Origin: an uncultured Lachnospiraceae bacterium
GTDB taxonomy: Bacteria; Bacillota; Clostridia; Lachnospirales; Lachnospiraceae
NCBI GenBank assembly: GCA_947648875.1
Contig: CANSPM010000002.1
Coordinates: 62,001 to 126,000, forward strand
Length of the DNA stretch: 64,000 bases
Direction: 5' to 3'
In this document: positions 18,285 through 26,777 of the stretch, one piece after another
Position numbering within the stretch: the stretch's first letter is position 1
How the letters are laid out: each line of letters opens with the position of its first letter
Notes under the pieces: model-generated
What the model saw: only the letters and a program-made list of their open reading frames with translations
What the model was told of the DNA's origin: nothing
Databases searched by the model: none
Translations under genes and position numbers: made by a program

Positions 18285-18314
18285 TTGACAAACGGTCAGA
18301 AAAGTGTTTATAAT
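18285..18314 (+). promoter_or_regulatory. Promoter of the NlpC/P60 hydrolase gene
   Basis: Consensus TTGACA (18285-18290) and TATAAT (18309-18314) with an 18-base spacer. Confidence 0.75.
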
Positions 18315-18333
18315 GCATATCAGTTAATAAATC

Positions 18334-18359
18334 TGTAACAAAATTGTAACGATTGTAAC
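18334..18359 (+). promoter_or_regulatory. WalR-like box upstream of a cell-wall hydrolase gene
   Basis: TGTAAC-N5-TGTAAC (18334-18350) matches the WalR (YycF) consensus TGTWAH-N5-TGTWAH, and a third TGTAAC follows at 18354-18359 with a 3-base gap. It lies just downstream of the predicted transcription start and about 80 bases before an NlpC/P60 gene, a classic WalR target type. Confidence 0.55.
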
Positions 18360-18435
18360 TGGTATGACGGAAAGAAGTTTCATACCGACAGGGTATGGGA
18401 CTTTTTTATTGGCAAGCATAAAATACGGAGGGAAT

Positions 18436-19485
18436 ATGAAGAGAGGAAAGAATCTGGCACTGAAAACCATCAGCACCTGCATGGCAGCCTGCCTGTTGTT
18501 GCCCGCGAATGTCCAGGCGGCGGAGAACGGCGGCGCGAAAGGCGTGCTACAGCAGGCGGGCATTGCGTCCGTGATGGATGTATGCCTCACAGAGGAGGAA
18601 TACATAGCGGCGGCCCAGGATGCCCAGGGTGCGTCCTGGGGATATACCAATATCGGTATTGCCGAGGTGGAGTCGGGCAATCTGAATGTCCGCGCCGAGG
18701 CGTCCACCAGCGGCAAGGTGGTGGGAAAGATGCCCAGAGGGTCGGCGTGTGAAGTGCTGGAGTACTTTCCGGAGATCGGCTGGGCCCATATTAAGTCCGG
18801 TGAGGTGGAGGGATATGTGAGCACGGAATTTCTGCTGATGGGTCCGGATGCCAAACTGCGCGCCAACGAGTTGGTGAGAACGGTGGTGGTGGCGGATACG
18901 GACGGTCTGCGGGTGAGAGACGAGGCCAGCACAGAGGGCGCGGTGTTTACGCAGGTGCCCCAGGGGGAGGAACTGGACTATGTGAGTACTCTGGACGGCT
19001 GGTATGAGGTGGATATAGACGGTGATCATGTCTTTATCTCGGCGGAATTTTCCCATGTGGAGGAGCGTTTGGACACAGCTATCACCATGGCGGAACTGCT
19101 GTATGGACAAGGTATCTCAGACTTGCGTGTAGATCTGGTGGAGTACGCCAAACAGTTTTTGGGCAATCCCTATGTGTGGGGCGGTACCAGTCTGACCAAG
19201 GGAGCCGACTGTTCGGGCTTTGTGCTCAGTGTGTACAAGAACTTTGGCATCACTTTAAGCCATAGTTCCCGGGCCCAGGCAGGGGAGGGGACCAGAATCT
19301 CCTATTCCGAGATCCAGCCCGGAGACCTGGTGTTCTACGCGAACAGCAGTGGCACCATCAACCATGTGGCAATCTATATCGGGGGCGGCAAGGTGATCAG
19401 CGCCAGCAACCCCACAAGCGGTATCCGCATCAACAAATATAATTACCGCACACCGGTGAGATATGTGCGGATTCTGGCGGAATAA
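18436..19485 (+). CDS. Secreted NlpC/P60 (C40) peptidoglycan endopeptidase with SH3 domains
   Basis: Exported cell-wall hydrolase that probably cuts gamma-D-Glu-meso-diaminopimelate bonds. The N-terminus MKRGKNLALKTI followed by a hydrophobic core ending in ANVQAAEN is a signal peptide cleaved near residue 33. Two bacterial SH3 domains follow (about 72-140 and 148-212; GNLNVRAEAST and DGLRVRDEAST). The C-terminal C40 domain (about 230-349) has catalytic Cys259 in GADCSGFVLSV and His310 in INHVAIYIG. ATG 18436 follows GGAGGG; the upstream in-frame ATG at 18364 would bury the signal peptide. A WalR-like box sits in the leader. Confidence 0.94.
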   Translation: MKRGKNLALKTISTCMAACLLLPANVQAAENGGAKGVLQQAGIASVMDVCLTEEEYIAAAQDAQGASWGYTNIGIAEVESGNLNVRAEASTSGKVVGKMPRGSACEVLEYFPEIGWAHIKSGEVEGYVSTEFLLMGPDAKLRANELVRTVVVADTDGLRVRDEASTEGAVFTQVPQGEELDYVSTLDGWYEVDIDGDHVFISAEFSHVEERLDTAITMAELLYGQGISDLRVDLVEYAKQFLGNPYVWGGTSLTKGADCSGFVLSVYKNFGITLSHSSRAQAGEGTRISYSEIQPGDLVFYANSSGTINHVAIYIGGGKVISASNPTSGIRINKYNYRTPVRYVRILAE

Positions 19486-19509
19486 ATAGCATATTATAGA
19501 AAATTATTG

Positions 19510-19538
19510 TTTACAAATGCCGAAAGATATGCTATTCT
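19510..19538 (+). promoter_or_regulatory. rpsO promoter
   Basis: TTTACA (19510-19515), a 17-base spacer and TATTCT (19533-19538). It yields a leader of about 88 bases that contains paired GC-rich segments (19560-19610) and may be the site of S15 autoregulation. Confidence 0.65.
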
Positions 19539-19632
19539 TAATCGGTATGAGTTCGCCGCCGCTCAGATACGGGACACTCCAACCCGGTCTTAGTGTACGG
19601 TGGGTACAATCTATTATATGGAGGAAGAAAAC

Positions 19633-19899
19633 ATGATTTCCAAGGAAAAAAAGACCGCAATTATCAATGAGTATGCAAGAACCCCCGGTGACACAGGTTC
19701 GCCCGAGGTTCAGATCGCAGTGCTGACCGAGAGAATCAGGGAGTTGACCGAGCACATGAAGGCCAATCCCAAGGATCATCATTCCAACCGTGGCTTGCTG
19801 AAGCTGGTTGGGCAGAGGCGTGGTCTGCTTGCCTATTTAAAGAGCAAGGACATCGAGAGATATCGTGAACTGATCGAGAAGTTAGGTTTGAGAAAGTAA
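19633..19899 (+). CDS. rpsO: 30S ribosomal protein S15
   Basis: Primary 16S rRNA-binding protein of the small subunit platform. The 88-residue product has the full S15 sequence pattern: [15 protein letters not shown], then [19 protein letters not shown] in slightly varied form, and the C-terminal [15 protein letters not shown] 19633 is preceded by TGGAGGAAG; an upstream in-frame ATG (19600) lacks a ribosome binding site. It sits before pnp in the common rpsO-pnp order, with a terminator between them. Confidence 0.98.
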   Translation: MISKEKKTAIINEYARTPGDTGSPEVQIAVLTERIRELTEHMKANPKDHHSNRGLLKLVGQRRGLLAYLKSKDIERYRELIEKLGLRK

Positions 19900-19908
19900 G
19901 ACTTTGGG

Positions 19909-19947
19909 AAGGCGGAGCGGCAGCCGGATTCGGCACTCCGCCTTTTT
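19909..19947 (+). terminator. Rho-independent terminator after rpsO
   Basis: Stem AAGGCGGAG/CTCCGCCTT with an inner GCCG/CGGC stem, followed by TTTTT. It may be leaky, with pnp downstream. Confidence 0.85.
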
Positions 19948-20014
19948 ACCATAGCGCAAACTACTGATTAGTGCAATATCGCGGCATGTACGCGATATGC
20001 GGAAAGAGGGTAAT

Positions 20015-22105
20015 ATGTATAATTCTTATTCAATGGAACTGGCCGGGCGCACTCTGACCGTGGATATCAACAGGGTGGGTAAACAGGCTAACGGTTGCGC
20101 GTTTATGCACTATGGCGAGACCACAGTGCTGAGTACCGCGACGGCATCCGAAAAGCCCAGGGAGGGCATTGATTTCTTTCCCCTGAGTGTGGAATTTGAG
20201 GAGAAACTGTACTCCGTGGGTAAGATCCCCGGTGGATTTAACAAGAGGGAGGGGAAGGCCAGTGAAAATGCGGTGCTGACCAGCCGTGTGATCGACAGAC
20301 CCATGCGCCCTCTGTTCCCCAAGGATTACCGCAATGATGTAACTCTGAACAACATGGTTATGAGCGTGGACCCGGAATGCCGTCCGGAACTGGTGGCCAT
20401 GCTGGGCGCGGCTATTGCCACCTGCATCTCGGACATCCCCTTTGACGGCCCCTGCGCCATGACCCAGGTGGGCATGATGGACGGCGAGTTTATTATCAAT
20501 CCCACCCAGGAGCAGTGGAAGAGAGGAGATTTGAATCTCACGGTGGCATCTACCCGCGAGAAGGTGATTATGATCGAGGCAGGCGCCAACGAGGTGCCAG
20601 AGGCAAAGATGATCCAGGCGATCTACAAGGCGCATGAGGTCAATCAGACCATAATTGCGTTTATTGACCAGATTGTGGCGCAGGTGGGCAAGCCCAAGCA
20701 TACTTATACCAGCTGCGCCATCCCGCAGGAGATGTTTGACGAGATTATGAAGATTGCCACACCCCAGGAGATGGAGGAGGCTGTGTTCACCGACGACAAG
20801 CAGACCCGCGAGGAGAATATCCGCCAGATTACCGCCAGGCTGGAGGAGGCATTTGCCGGAAATGAAGAGTGGCTGGCTGTGCTGGGAGAGGCTGTATATC
20901 AGTATGAGAAGAAGACCGTGCGCAAGATGATTCTGAAGGATCACAAGCGTCCTGACGGTCGTGAGATTACCCAGATCCGTCCGCTGGCCGCAGAGGTTGA
21001 TCTGATTCCGCGAGTGCATGGCTCTGCTATGTTTACCCGGGGACAGACCCAGATCTGCAATGTATGTACTCTGGCTCCCTTATCCGAACAGCAGAAATTG
21101 GACGGACTGGACGAGAACGAAGTGAGCAAGAGATATATGCACCACTACAATTTCCCGTCCTACTCGGTGGGAGAGACAAAGCCCTCCAGAGGGCCTGGAC
21201 GCCGTGAGATCGGTCATGGAGCGTTGGCGGAGAGGGCGCTGATTCCCGTGCTGCCCAGCGAGGAGGAATTTCCCTATACCATCCGCACGGTGTCCGAGAC
21301 TTTTGAGAGCAATGGCTCCACCTCCATGGCTTCCACCTGCGCGTCCTGCATGTCCCTGATGGCCGCAGGCGTGCCCATTAAGAAGATGGTGGCCGGCATC
21401 TCCTGCGGTCTGGTTACCGGCGAGACGGATGACGACTTCGTGCTGCTCACGGATATTCAGGGCCTGGAAGATTTCTTTGGAGATATGGACTTTAAAGTGA
21501 CGGGTACAACGGAAGGCATTACAGCCATCCAGATGGACATCAAGATTCATGGACTGACCCGGCCTATTGTGGAGGGAGCCATCGCCCGCTGCCGCGAGGC
21601 CAGACTGTTCATCATGGACAACTGCATGAAGCCCGCTATCTCCGCTCCCCGTGCACAGGTCGGCCCCTATGCGCCCAAGATTATTTCCATTCAGATTGAT
21701 CCCGAGAAAATCGGGGATGTGGTGGGGCAGAGAGGTAAGACCATCAATGAGATCATTGCCCGCACCGGCGTGAAGATTGACATCACCGATGACGGCAAGG
21801 TATCCGTGTGCGGAACTGACAGGGAGATGATGGACAAGGCTGTGGAGATGATCAAGATGATCACCACGGACTTTGAGGAAGGCCAAATCTTTAAGGGCAA
21901 GGTGGTAAGCATCAAGGAATTTGGCGCGTTTATCGAGTTTGCTCCCGGCAAGGAGGGCATGGTGCATATTTCCAAGATTGCCAAGGAAAGAATTAATCGT
22001 GTGGAAGATGTGCTGACTCTGGGGGATGTGGTCACCGTGGTATGTCTGGGCAAGGACAAGATGGGACGGATCAGTTTCTCCATGAAGGATGTCGCACAGG
22101 CTTAA
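20015..22105 (+). CDS. pnp: Polyribonucleotide nucleotidyltransferase (PNPase)
   Basis: Phosphorolytic 3'-5' exoribonuclease of mRNA turnover. It has two RNase PH domains (about 1-220 and 310-540), a linker helical domain between them, a KH domain with VGQRGKTINEIIARTG (about 560-620) and a C-terminal S1 domain (about 622-692). The second PH core keeps the SNGSTSMAS and DDFVLLTDIQGLEDFFGDMD catalytic blocks, the latter carrying the metal-binding aspartates. The 696-residue length is normal. ATG 20015 follows GGAAAGAGGG; the in-frame TTG at 19997 is less likely. Confidence 0.98.
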   Translation: MYNSYSMELAGRTLTVDINRVGKQANGCAFMHYGETTVLSTATASEKPREGIDFFPLSVEFEEKLYSVGKIPGGFNKREGKASENAVLTSRVIDRPMRPLFPKDYRNDVTLNNMVMSVDPECRPELVAMLGAAIATCISDIPFDGPCAMTQVGMMDGEFIINPTQEQWKRGDLNLTVASTREKVIMIEAGANEVPEAKMIQAIYKAHEVNQTIIAFIDQIVAQVGKPKHTYTSCAIPQEMFDEIMKIATPQEMEEAVFTDDKQTREENIRQITARLEEAFAGNEEWLAVLGEAVYQYEKKTVRKMILKDHKRPDGREITQIRPLAAEVDLIPRVHGSAMFTRGQTQICNVCTLAPLSEQQKLDGLDENEVSKRYMHHYNFPSYSVGETKPSRGPGRREIGHGALAERALIPVLPSEEEFPYTIRTVSETFESNGSTSMASTCASCMSLMAAGVPIKKMVAGISCGLVTGETDDDFVLLTDIQGLEDFFGDMDFKVTGTTEGITAIQMDIKIHGLTRPIVEGAIARCREARLFIMDNCMKPAISAPRAQVGPYAPKIISIQIDPEKIGDVVGQRGKTINEIIARTGVKIDITDDGKVSVCGTDREMMDKAVEMIKMITTDFEEGQIFKGKVVSIKEFGAFIEFAPGKEGMVHISKIAKERINRVEDVLTLGDVVTVVCLGKDKMGRISFSMKDVAQA

Positions 22106-22123
22106 TCACATAAGGAAGGCAGG

Positions 22124-22158
22124 CGCCGCTATCTTCTTATGGGGGTAGTGGCGTTTTT
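22124..22158 (+). terminator. Rho-independent terminator after pnp
   Basis: Stem CGCCGCTATC/GGTAGTGGCG (with G-U pairs), a 10-base loop, then TTTTTA. Confidence 0.8.
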
Positions 22159-22254
22159 ATGTTTTCTTTAGAATTGTTTAGAAAGTATATATTGTATTCG
22201 CGAACTGCCTGGCGTAGGATTATATGGAAAACATAGAATAAGGGGGGGTTTGGC

Positions 22255-22647
22255 ATGAGAGAGAAAATAGCACGTTTTATGCAGGGCAGATATGGCAACG
22301 ACAGGCTTGGGCAAGTAATGCTGACAGCGGCGCTTGTCTGTGTGGCGTTGTCCCTGTTTCGGATTCCTTTTATTTCCACCGTAGGGCTGGCGGTGCTGAT
22401 TCTGGCCTATTACCGCATGTTTTCCAGACAGATTGCCAGGCGGGCGGCGGAGAACCGGAAGTATATGCAGTTCGAGGGGAAACTGCGGGCCAAACTGCAA
22501 AAGAAGAGACAGGCTCTGGCTCAGAGAAAGACCCATCGCATCTACAAATGTCCCGGCTGTAAGCAAAAGATCCGGGTTCCAAGAAACAGGGGACGCATCG
22601 CCATCAGCTGTAGGAAATGCGGTACGGAATTTGTCAGAAAAACCTGA
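22255..22647 (+). CDS. Small membrane protein with zinc-ribbon C-terminus
   Basis: A 130-residue protein I cannot assign to a named family. Residues about 22-55 are two closely spaced hydrophobic segments (MLTAALVCVALSLF and ISTVGLAVLILAYY). A strongly basic helix follows (about 58-95), then a CxxC...CxxC zinc ribbon (YKCPGCKQKIRVP ... ISCRKCG, about 98-125). The start follows AGGGGGGG. It leads a tight run with a DUF5685 protein (18-base gap) and a J-domain protein, suggesting the three act together at the membrane or in protein quality control; that link is inference. Confidence 0.85.
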   Translation: MREKIARFMQGRYGNDRLGQVMLTAALVCVALSLFRIPFISTVGLAVLILAYYRMFSRQIARRAAENRKYMQFEGKLRAKLQKKRQALAQRKTHRIYKCPGCKQKIRVPRNRGRIAISCRKCGTEFVRKT

Positions 22648-22665
22648 TGCGCGGAGGATGGGCCT

Positions 22666-23514
22666 ATGTTTGGATATATTGTTGTGAACCAGTCCGAACT
22701 ACGTATCAGGGAATGGGAGATGTACCATTCCTACTACTGCGGTTTGTGCCGGGTGCTAAAGGAGAAATATGGCCGGGTGGGTCAGGCCACCCTGAGTTAT
22801 GACATGACCTTTCTGCTGCTGTTGCTTTCAGGACTATATGAGCCGGAGACGGTCTGCGGAGAGAGCCGGTGCCTTGCCCATCCCGGGAAAAAGCACACAT
22901 ATCGCCGCAATGAACTGACTGAGTATGTGGCGGATATGAACATGCTTCTGACGGAGTACAAATGTCTGGACGACTGGAAGGACGATCGAAAGCGTCTGCG
23001 TCTGCTGACGGCCAGAATCCTGGGGCGCAGAACCAAAGAGGGAAGGGAGAGATACGCAGGCAAGCTGGACCGGATCTCTGACGCCATGGAGGAATTGTCC
23101 CGGGCGGAAGAGCGGGGAGAGACGGATCTGGATGCCATGGCGGGCTGTTTTGGGCGGGTTATGGCGCAGATTGCTGCTGTCCGGAAGGACGAGTGGGAGG
23201 AGAGTTTGCAACGTTTCGGTTTTTTTCTGGGCAAATTTATCTACCTGCTGGACGCCTATGAGGACATTGAGGAGGATTTGAAAAAGGGTCGCTATAATCC
23301 TTTGAAGGAGCGATATAAATTTCCAGATTTTGAAGGCGAATGTCAGGATATACTGACCATGATGATGTCCGCCTGCTGCCGGGAATTTGAGCAGCTTCCC
23401 ATATTGGACAATGTGGAAATTCTTCGTAATATTCTGTACTCCGGCGTGTGGAGCCGGTATGAGGCCGTTCATCTGGCCAGAAGAAAATCCGGGGAAGAGG
23501 GCAGCGAAAGTTGA
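22666..23514 (+). CDS. DUF5685 family protein
   Basis: A 282-residue protein recognised by its N-terminus (FGYIVVNQSELRI, then YHSYYCGLCRVLKEKYG) as DUF5685, a family of unknown function frequent in Clostridia. It contains a short CxxC pair, an all-helical body and the motif DAYEDIEEDLKKGRYNPL near residue 200, which recalls the Asp-rich helices of isoprenoid synthase-like all-alpha folds. It is flanked by a zinc-ribbon membrane protein and a J-domain protein, with short gaps. No signal peptide. Function unknown. Confidence 0.88.
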   Translation: MFGYIVVNQSELRIREWEMYHSYYCGLCRVLKEKYGRVGQATLSYDMTFLLLLLSGLYEPETVCGESRCLAHPGKKHTYRRNELTEYVADMNMLLTEYKCLDDWKDDRKRLRLLTARILGRRTKEGRERYAGKLDRISDAMEELSRAEERGETDLDAMAGCFGRVMAQIAAVRKDEWEESLQRFGFFLGKFIYLLDAYEDIEEDLKKGRYNPLKERYKFPDFEGECQDILTMMMSACCREFEQLPILDNVEILRNILYSGVWSRYEAVHLARRKSGEEGSES

Positions 23515-23538
23515 GTAGGAGAAGGAACGGAGAGTATT

Positions 23539-24234
23539 ATGAGTGATCCCTATCAGGTGCTGGGGGTATCCCGCAGCGCGACGGAAGAGGAAATCAAAAA
23601 AGCATACAGGGCCCTTAGCCGCAAATATCACCCGGACGCAAATGTAAACAATCCCAACAAGGCCCAGGCGGAGGAGAAATTTAAGGAGATTCAGGCGGCA
23701 TACCAGCAGGTCATGAAGGAAAAGACCGGCGGCTACGCCACGGGAGCAGGCTTTGGACAGGGCGGCTATGACGAGAAGGATCCCTTTGGATTCGGCGGTT
23801 TCGGGTTTGACCCCTTTGGCGGTTTTTATGGGGGACAGAGACGTGGCACAGGGTATGAGGACCAGCCTCGTCTGCGGGCGGCGGGAAATTATATTCGTAA
23901 CGGATACTACCGGGAGGCCAGAAATACACTGGATCAGATGGACAGTGGGGAGAGAAATGCCAGATGGTATTATTACAGCGCAATCACCCATTCCAGCCTT
24001 GGAAACAATGTGGCGGCGCTGGAGCACGCCCGAAGGGCGGTTTCGCTGGAACCCGGGAACGGAGATTACAGGCAGCTACAGCAGACACTGGAAAATGGGG
24101 GCAGCTGGTATCGCCAGCGCCAGGCCGGTTACGGTTATCCCACTATGGGCGATGGGAGTATATGCATGAAGCTCTGTGTGGCGAATATGATCTGTAACAT
24201 GTGTTGCTGCGGGAGAGGCTTTTTTTGCATATAA
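23539..24234 (+). CDS. J-domain (DnaJ-like) protein with Cys-rich tail
   Basis: A 231-residue co-chaperone-like protein. The J domain (residues 1-72) has the HPD motif in [10 protein letters not shown] and ends in a Gly/Phe-rich linker ([16 protein letters not shown]). It lacks the DnaJ zinc finger and C-terminal peptide-binding domains. Residues about 110-195 look like a short TPR-like helical repeat ([31 protein letters not shown]). The last 25 residues carry seven cysteines, ending [10 protein letters not shown], possibly a metal-binding or membrane-attached tail. It likely recruits DnaK for the neighbouring DUF5685 and zinc-ribbon proteins; this is inference from gene order. Confidence 0.9.
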   Translation: MSDPYQVLGVSRSATEEEIKKAYRALSRKYHPDANVNNPNKAQAEEKFKEIQAAYQQVMKEKTGGYATGAGFGQGGYDEKDPFGFGGFGFDPFGGFYGGQRRGTGYEDQPRLRAAGNYIRNGYYREARNTLDQMDSGERNARWYYYSAITHSSLGNNVAALEHARRAVSLEPGNGDYRQLQQTLENGGSWYRQRQAGYGYPTMGDGSICMKLCVANMICNMCCCGRGFFCI

Positions 24235-24266
24235 AAGCCCTGACCGTTTCTGGGCAGGGAGGCAAT

Positions 24267-24297
24267 GCGGCGGTGCCCGCGCTTGGGCGCCCGCCGC
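24267..24297. other. GC-rich hairpin between convergent genes
   Basis: GCGGCGG...CCGCCGC with inner GCCC/GGGC pairs. The A run follows on the plus strand and so precedes the stem on the minus strand, so it is not a standard intrinsic terminator for either convergent gene. Confidence 0.45.
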
Positions 24298-24317
24298 AAA
24301 AAAGTAGCGTCATAGCG

Positions 24318-25469
24318 TCAGCCCGACGCGGAATCATCGGCTTCCAGGCTGCCTCTCACAGCGATCCCGTTTACCTCCACGTTGGCTCCCAGTGCGATTA
24401 CCAGACACTCCTGACCGTCAATGACGCGGGTGGAGATCAGATCTGTGCGTCCGGGATCTACCTTTACCACTACTTCGGGTGTCTTTACGTCAAAGGAGCG
24501 GCTGCTTACCACGTTGCTGACATACAGTCGGGTATCGTTCCCTGCGGTGGACTCGTAGCACTGGTCGAAAATTTCCATCTTCTCATTGGCCACACCGCTG
24601 CCTGCAAATACGGTTTTTACTTCATTCTTGTCCAGTATCAGGGGGGCGGGGTCCTCCTTGTGTTCCTCCGCCATCTCAATGATTCTCTCATGAATGTTTT
24701 TGACGGCTTCAATGCTACAGGTTTCTCCCAGGGTCTCTTCCACCAGCATCTGGAAAGTCTCTTTTTGTCCGCCGGCGGACAGGGGCAGGGGACAACCCAG
24801 AATCAGATCCACAAAAGCCTCTTTCAAATCCTCGGCATTTTTGGAATAGTAGAGCGTGCTGTGGAGATCCGCGCCGCGGTCATTGAAGGCGGGAAACAGA
24901 AAGGCGGTGTCCGGAGCGCCTACCACCCAGTCGCGTATCCGGTTGTGGAAGCCGTTTTCCTCCGCGTCGTAGGACAGGCCGGGTTTGGACAGATTCACAG
25001 GGCAGATGCTGACCAAAATATATTCGTACACCTCGTCGGAGGCATCCTCCATCTCCAGCCCGTCCCGGGTGCGGCCGGGCACATCATAGGCATCGTGAAT
25101 CACCAGGATCAGATAGTTTCCCACAAACTCATAGCAGTCAATGATATTCTGATAGAACTGGTCCAGCAGTTCGTCGTCCTTCAGTTTACTGTCCCGCAGG
25201 CGCAGCAGAAGCTCCTGTGTTCCCCCCTCCTCTTCGGTTTTCAGCGGGAACTCCAGCGTGTGCAGATTCCTGCCAAGGGACCCGGAGAGAGATTTGCGGA
25301 GAATTTCAAAATATTTGAACATCTCCTCCTCGGGCAGCGCCAGAAAAGCCCGCCCGAACTGCGCTTTCTTATTTTTCTCCCCATCCACGTAACAGCCGCA
25401 GATTCGAGTGATGGAACAGTTATTTTGCGTGAAAAGTTTCTTGATTTCCGATATTTCCTGTTTTACCAT
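24318..25469 (-). CDS. DUF4317 family protein
   Basis: A 383-residue cytoplasmic protein of DUF4317, a family of unknown function common in Lachnospiraceae and relatives. It is recognised by the N-terminal stretch EISEIKKLFTQNNCSITRICGCYVDGEK, here noted by its parts KKLFTQNNCSITRI and GCYVDGEK. No membrane segment, signal or catalytic motif is visible. ATG at 25469 is preceded by GAGG; an in-frame start 10 codons upstream is weaker. It is monocistronic and converges with the J-domain gene. Confidence 0.88.
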   Translation of the reverse strand: MVKQEISEIKKLFTQNNCSITRICGCYVDGEKNKKAQFGRAFLALPEEEMFKYFEILRKSLSGSLGRNLHTLEFPLKTEEEGGTQELLLRLRDSKLKDDELLDQFYQNIIDCYEFVGNYLILVIHDAYDVPGRTRDGLEMEDASDEVYEYILVSICPVNLSKPGLSYDAEENGFHNRIRDWVVGAPDTAFLFPAFNDRGADLHSTLYYSKNAEDLKEAFVDLILGCPLPLSAGGQKETFQMLVEETLGETCSIEAVKNIHERIIEMAEEHKEDPAPLILDKNEVKTVFAGSGVANEKMEIFDQCYESTAGNDTRLYVSNVVSSRSFDVKTPEVVVKVDPGRTDLISTRVIDGQECLVIALGANVEVNGIAVRGSLEADDSASG

Positions 25470-25622
25470 ATGTACCTCGTTTTCCTGTGGACTCGCCACA
25501 CTTTTGATCCCTGTCAGTATAAAACACAGGGAGAGGAATTGTCAACAGCAGAGTTTTTAGACGCGGGAGTAAATCCCTTCAAAAATAGGCCGGAAAAATA
25601 TGAAATTTAGGAAAATATGTAC

Positions 25623-25650
25623 TTGCATTTTTCGGTATATATGTTATAAT
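25623..25650 (+). promoter_or_regulatory. Promoter for tRNA-Ala
   Basis: TTGCAT (25623-25628), a 16-base spacer and TATAAT (25645-25650), 36 bases before the tRNA. Confidence 0.6.
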
Positions 25651-25686
25651 AATTTCGTTCGAAATAAGAATCAGTAAATATATTTT

Positions 25687-25759
25687 GGGGATATAGCTCA
25701 GTTGGGAGAGCGATACGTTCGCAACGTATAGGTCACGAGTTCGAGTCTCGCTATCTCCA
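25687..25759 (+). tRNA. tRNA-Ala (CGC)
   Basis: A 73-base cloverleaf. The acceptor GGGGATA pairs with TATCTCC, the D arm is GCTCAGTTGGGAGAGC, the anticodon stem ATACG/CGTAT holds loop TTCGCAA with anticodon CGC, and the T arm is CGAG-TTCGAGT-CTCG. Discriminator A; CCA is not encoded. Confidence 0.94.
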
Positions 25760-25769
25760 TTATAAAATG

Positions 25770-25798
25770 AAGAACCTTTTTGTGAGGTTCTTTTTTTA
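25770..25798 (+). terminator. Rho-independent terminator after tRNA-Ala
   Basis: Stem AAGAACCT/AGGTTCTT with a 7-base loop and a run of T. The 307 bases from here to the Spo0A-like start (26107) hold no other feature that I can support. Confidence 0.85.
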
Positions 25799-26106
25799 TT
25801 TTCTAAATCTGTTCCCGGACCGGTGGGGGAGGGCGGCTATGTCCTTTCAGAGGCTCCGGAGGCGAATTTTGGCGGACTCTGATGTAAAAAAGAGAAAAAG
25901 GCCAAAATGGCGAGTAACTTGCGGTGAATTGCAGTTGCTGTCTGATCTGGAAGAATCGTATAATAGATAATGAAAAAAAGTCAATCCGTGGAGGATAATT
26001 TGGAGGTTTCACTTTCATTATTGATCAACATTTGAAAGTGGAACTTTTAAATGCCGACTGGAGCAATGCCGCAGGTTGCCCTGGGGCATGCGGGAAAGGG
26101 GAAACT

Positions 26107-26667
26107 ATGGAACAGTTGCGTATTACCGCTGCCGATGATAATGAAAAAGTATACAGGATTTTGGGAGATCTGATGAATGGGGATAAAGAATTTCAAATTA
26201 TGATAACCGTGCCCGCAGGGAAAAAAGAAGAGGGGGACACGCAACAGGCTGGCGGGGAGGTGCTGATCAGAGCCGCCGAGGAAAAGACAGAGGCGGGCCC
26301 CCAGACAGGGAAGACATATGACCTGGAGCAGGATGTGACGGATATTATTCATGAGATAGGTGTGCCCGCACATATCAAGGGGTATCAGTACTTACGGGAA
26401 GCCATCATGATGTCCGTGCGGGAACCTGCCATGATCAGCTCCATCACAAAGGTGCTTTATCCCACAATCGCAAAGCGGTTTCAGACCACGCCCAGCCGGG
26501 TGGAGAGAGCCATCCGCCACGCCATAGAGGTGGCCTGGTCCCGGGGCCGGATGGAAACTCTGGACGCGCTGTTTGGATACACGGTGAACACGGGCAAGGG
26601 AAAGCCAACCAACTCTGAATTTATCGCGCTGATCGCGGATCGCATTCGACTGAAATATCGAGAGTGA
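26107..26667 (+). CDS. Spo0A C-terminal-domain protein with a vestigial receiver
   Basis: A 186-residue DNA-binding protein. Residues about 78-186 are a complete Spo0A-C domain: the helix-turn-helix region with [34 protein letters not shown] and the C-terminal [19 protein letters not shown]. The N-terminus [19 protein letters not shown] looks like strand 1 and helix 1 of the Spo0A receiver, including the acidic DD pair. The remaining receiver, with the phosphorylated aspartate, is missing and replaced by a charged linker. ATG 26107 follows AAAGGGG. It could act as a constitutive or competing regulator at 0A boxes. A full-length Spo0A presumably exists elsewhere. Confidence 0.85.
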   Translation: MEQLRITAADDNEKVYRILGDLMNGDKEFQIMITVPAGKKEEGDTQQAGGEVLIRAAEEKTEAGPQTGKTYDLEQDVTDIIHEIGVPAHIKGYQYLREAIMMSVREPAMISSITKVLYPTIAKRFQTTPSRVERAIRHAIEVAWSRGRMETLDALFGYTVNTGKGKPTNSEFIALIADRIRLKYRE

Positions 26668-26777
26668 ACACTGCTTGAAGGCTGAGTTTGGTAAAATTTT
26701 CAGAAAAGGCTTTCCTAACGAATCAGGATGTAGTATAATCAAATTATCTACGAGAAGGTACAAATGGAGGTTTGCAC

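Noticed and set aside
18360-18435. Possible c-di-AMP (ydaO) riboswitch before the NlpC/P60 gene
   Set aside because: The class is common before such genes, but its conserved core is not visible; only one local hairpin (GGTATGA/TCATACC) is seen.
25767-25970. Open frame of 67 codons starting just after tRNA-Ala
   Set aside because: It begins inside the tRNA terminator hairpin, has no ribosome binding site and no recognisable product.
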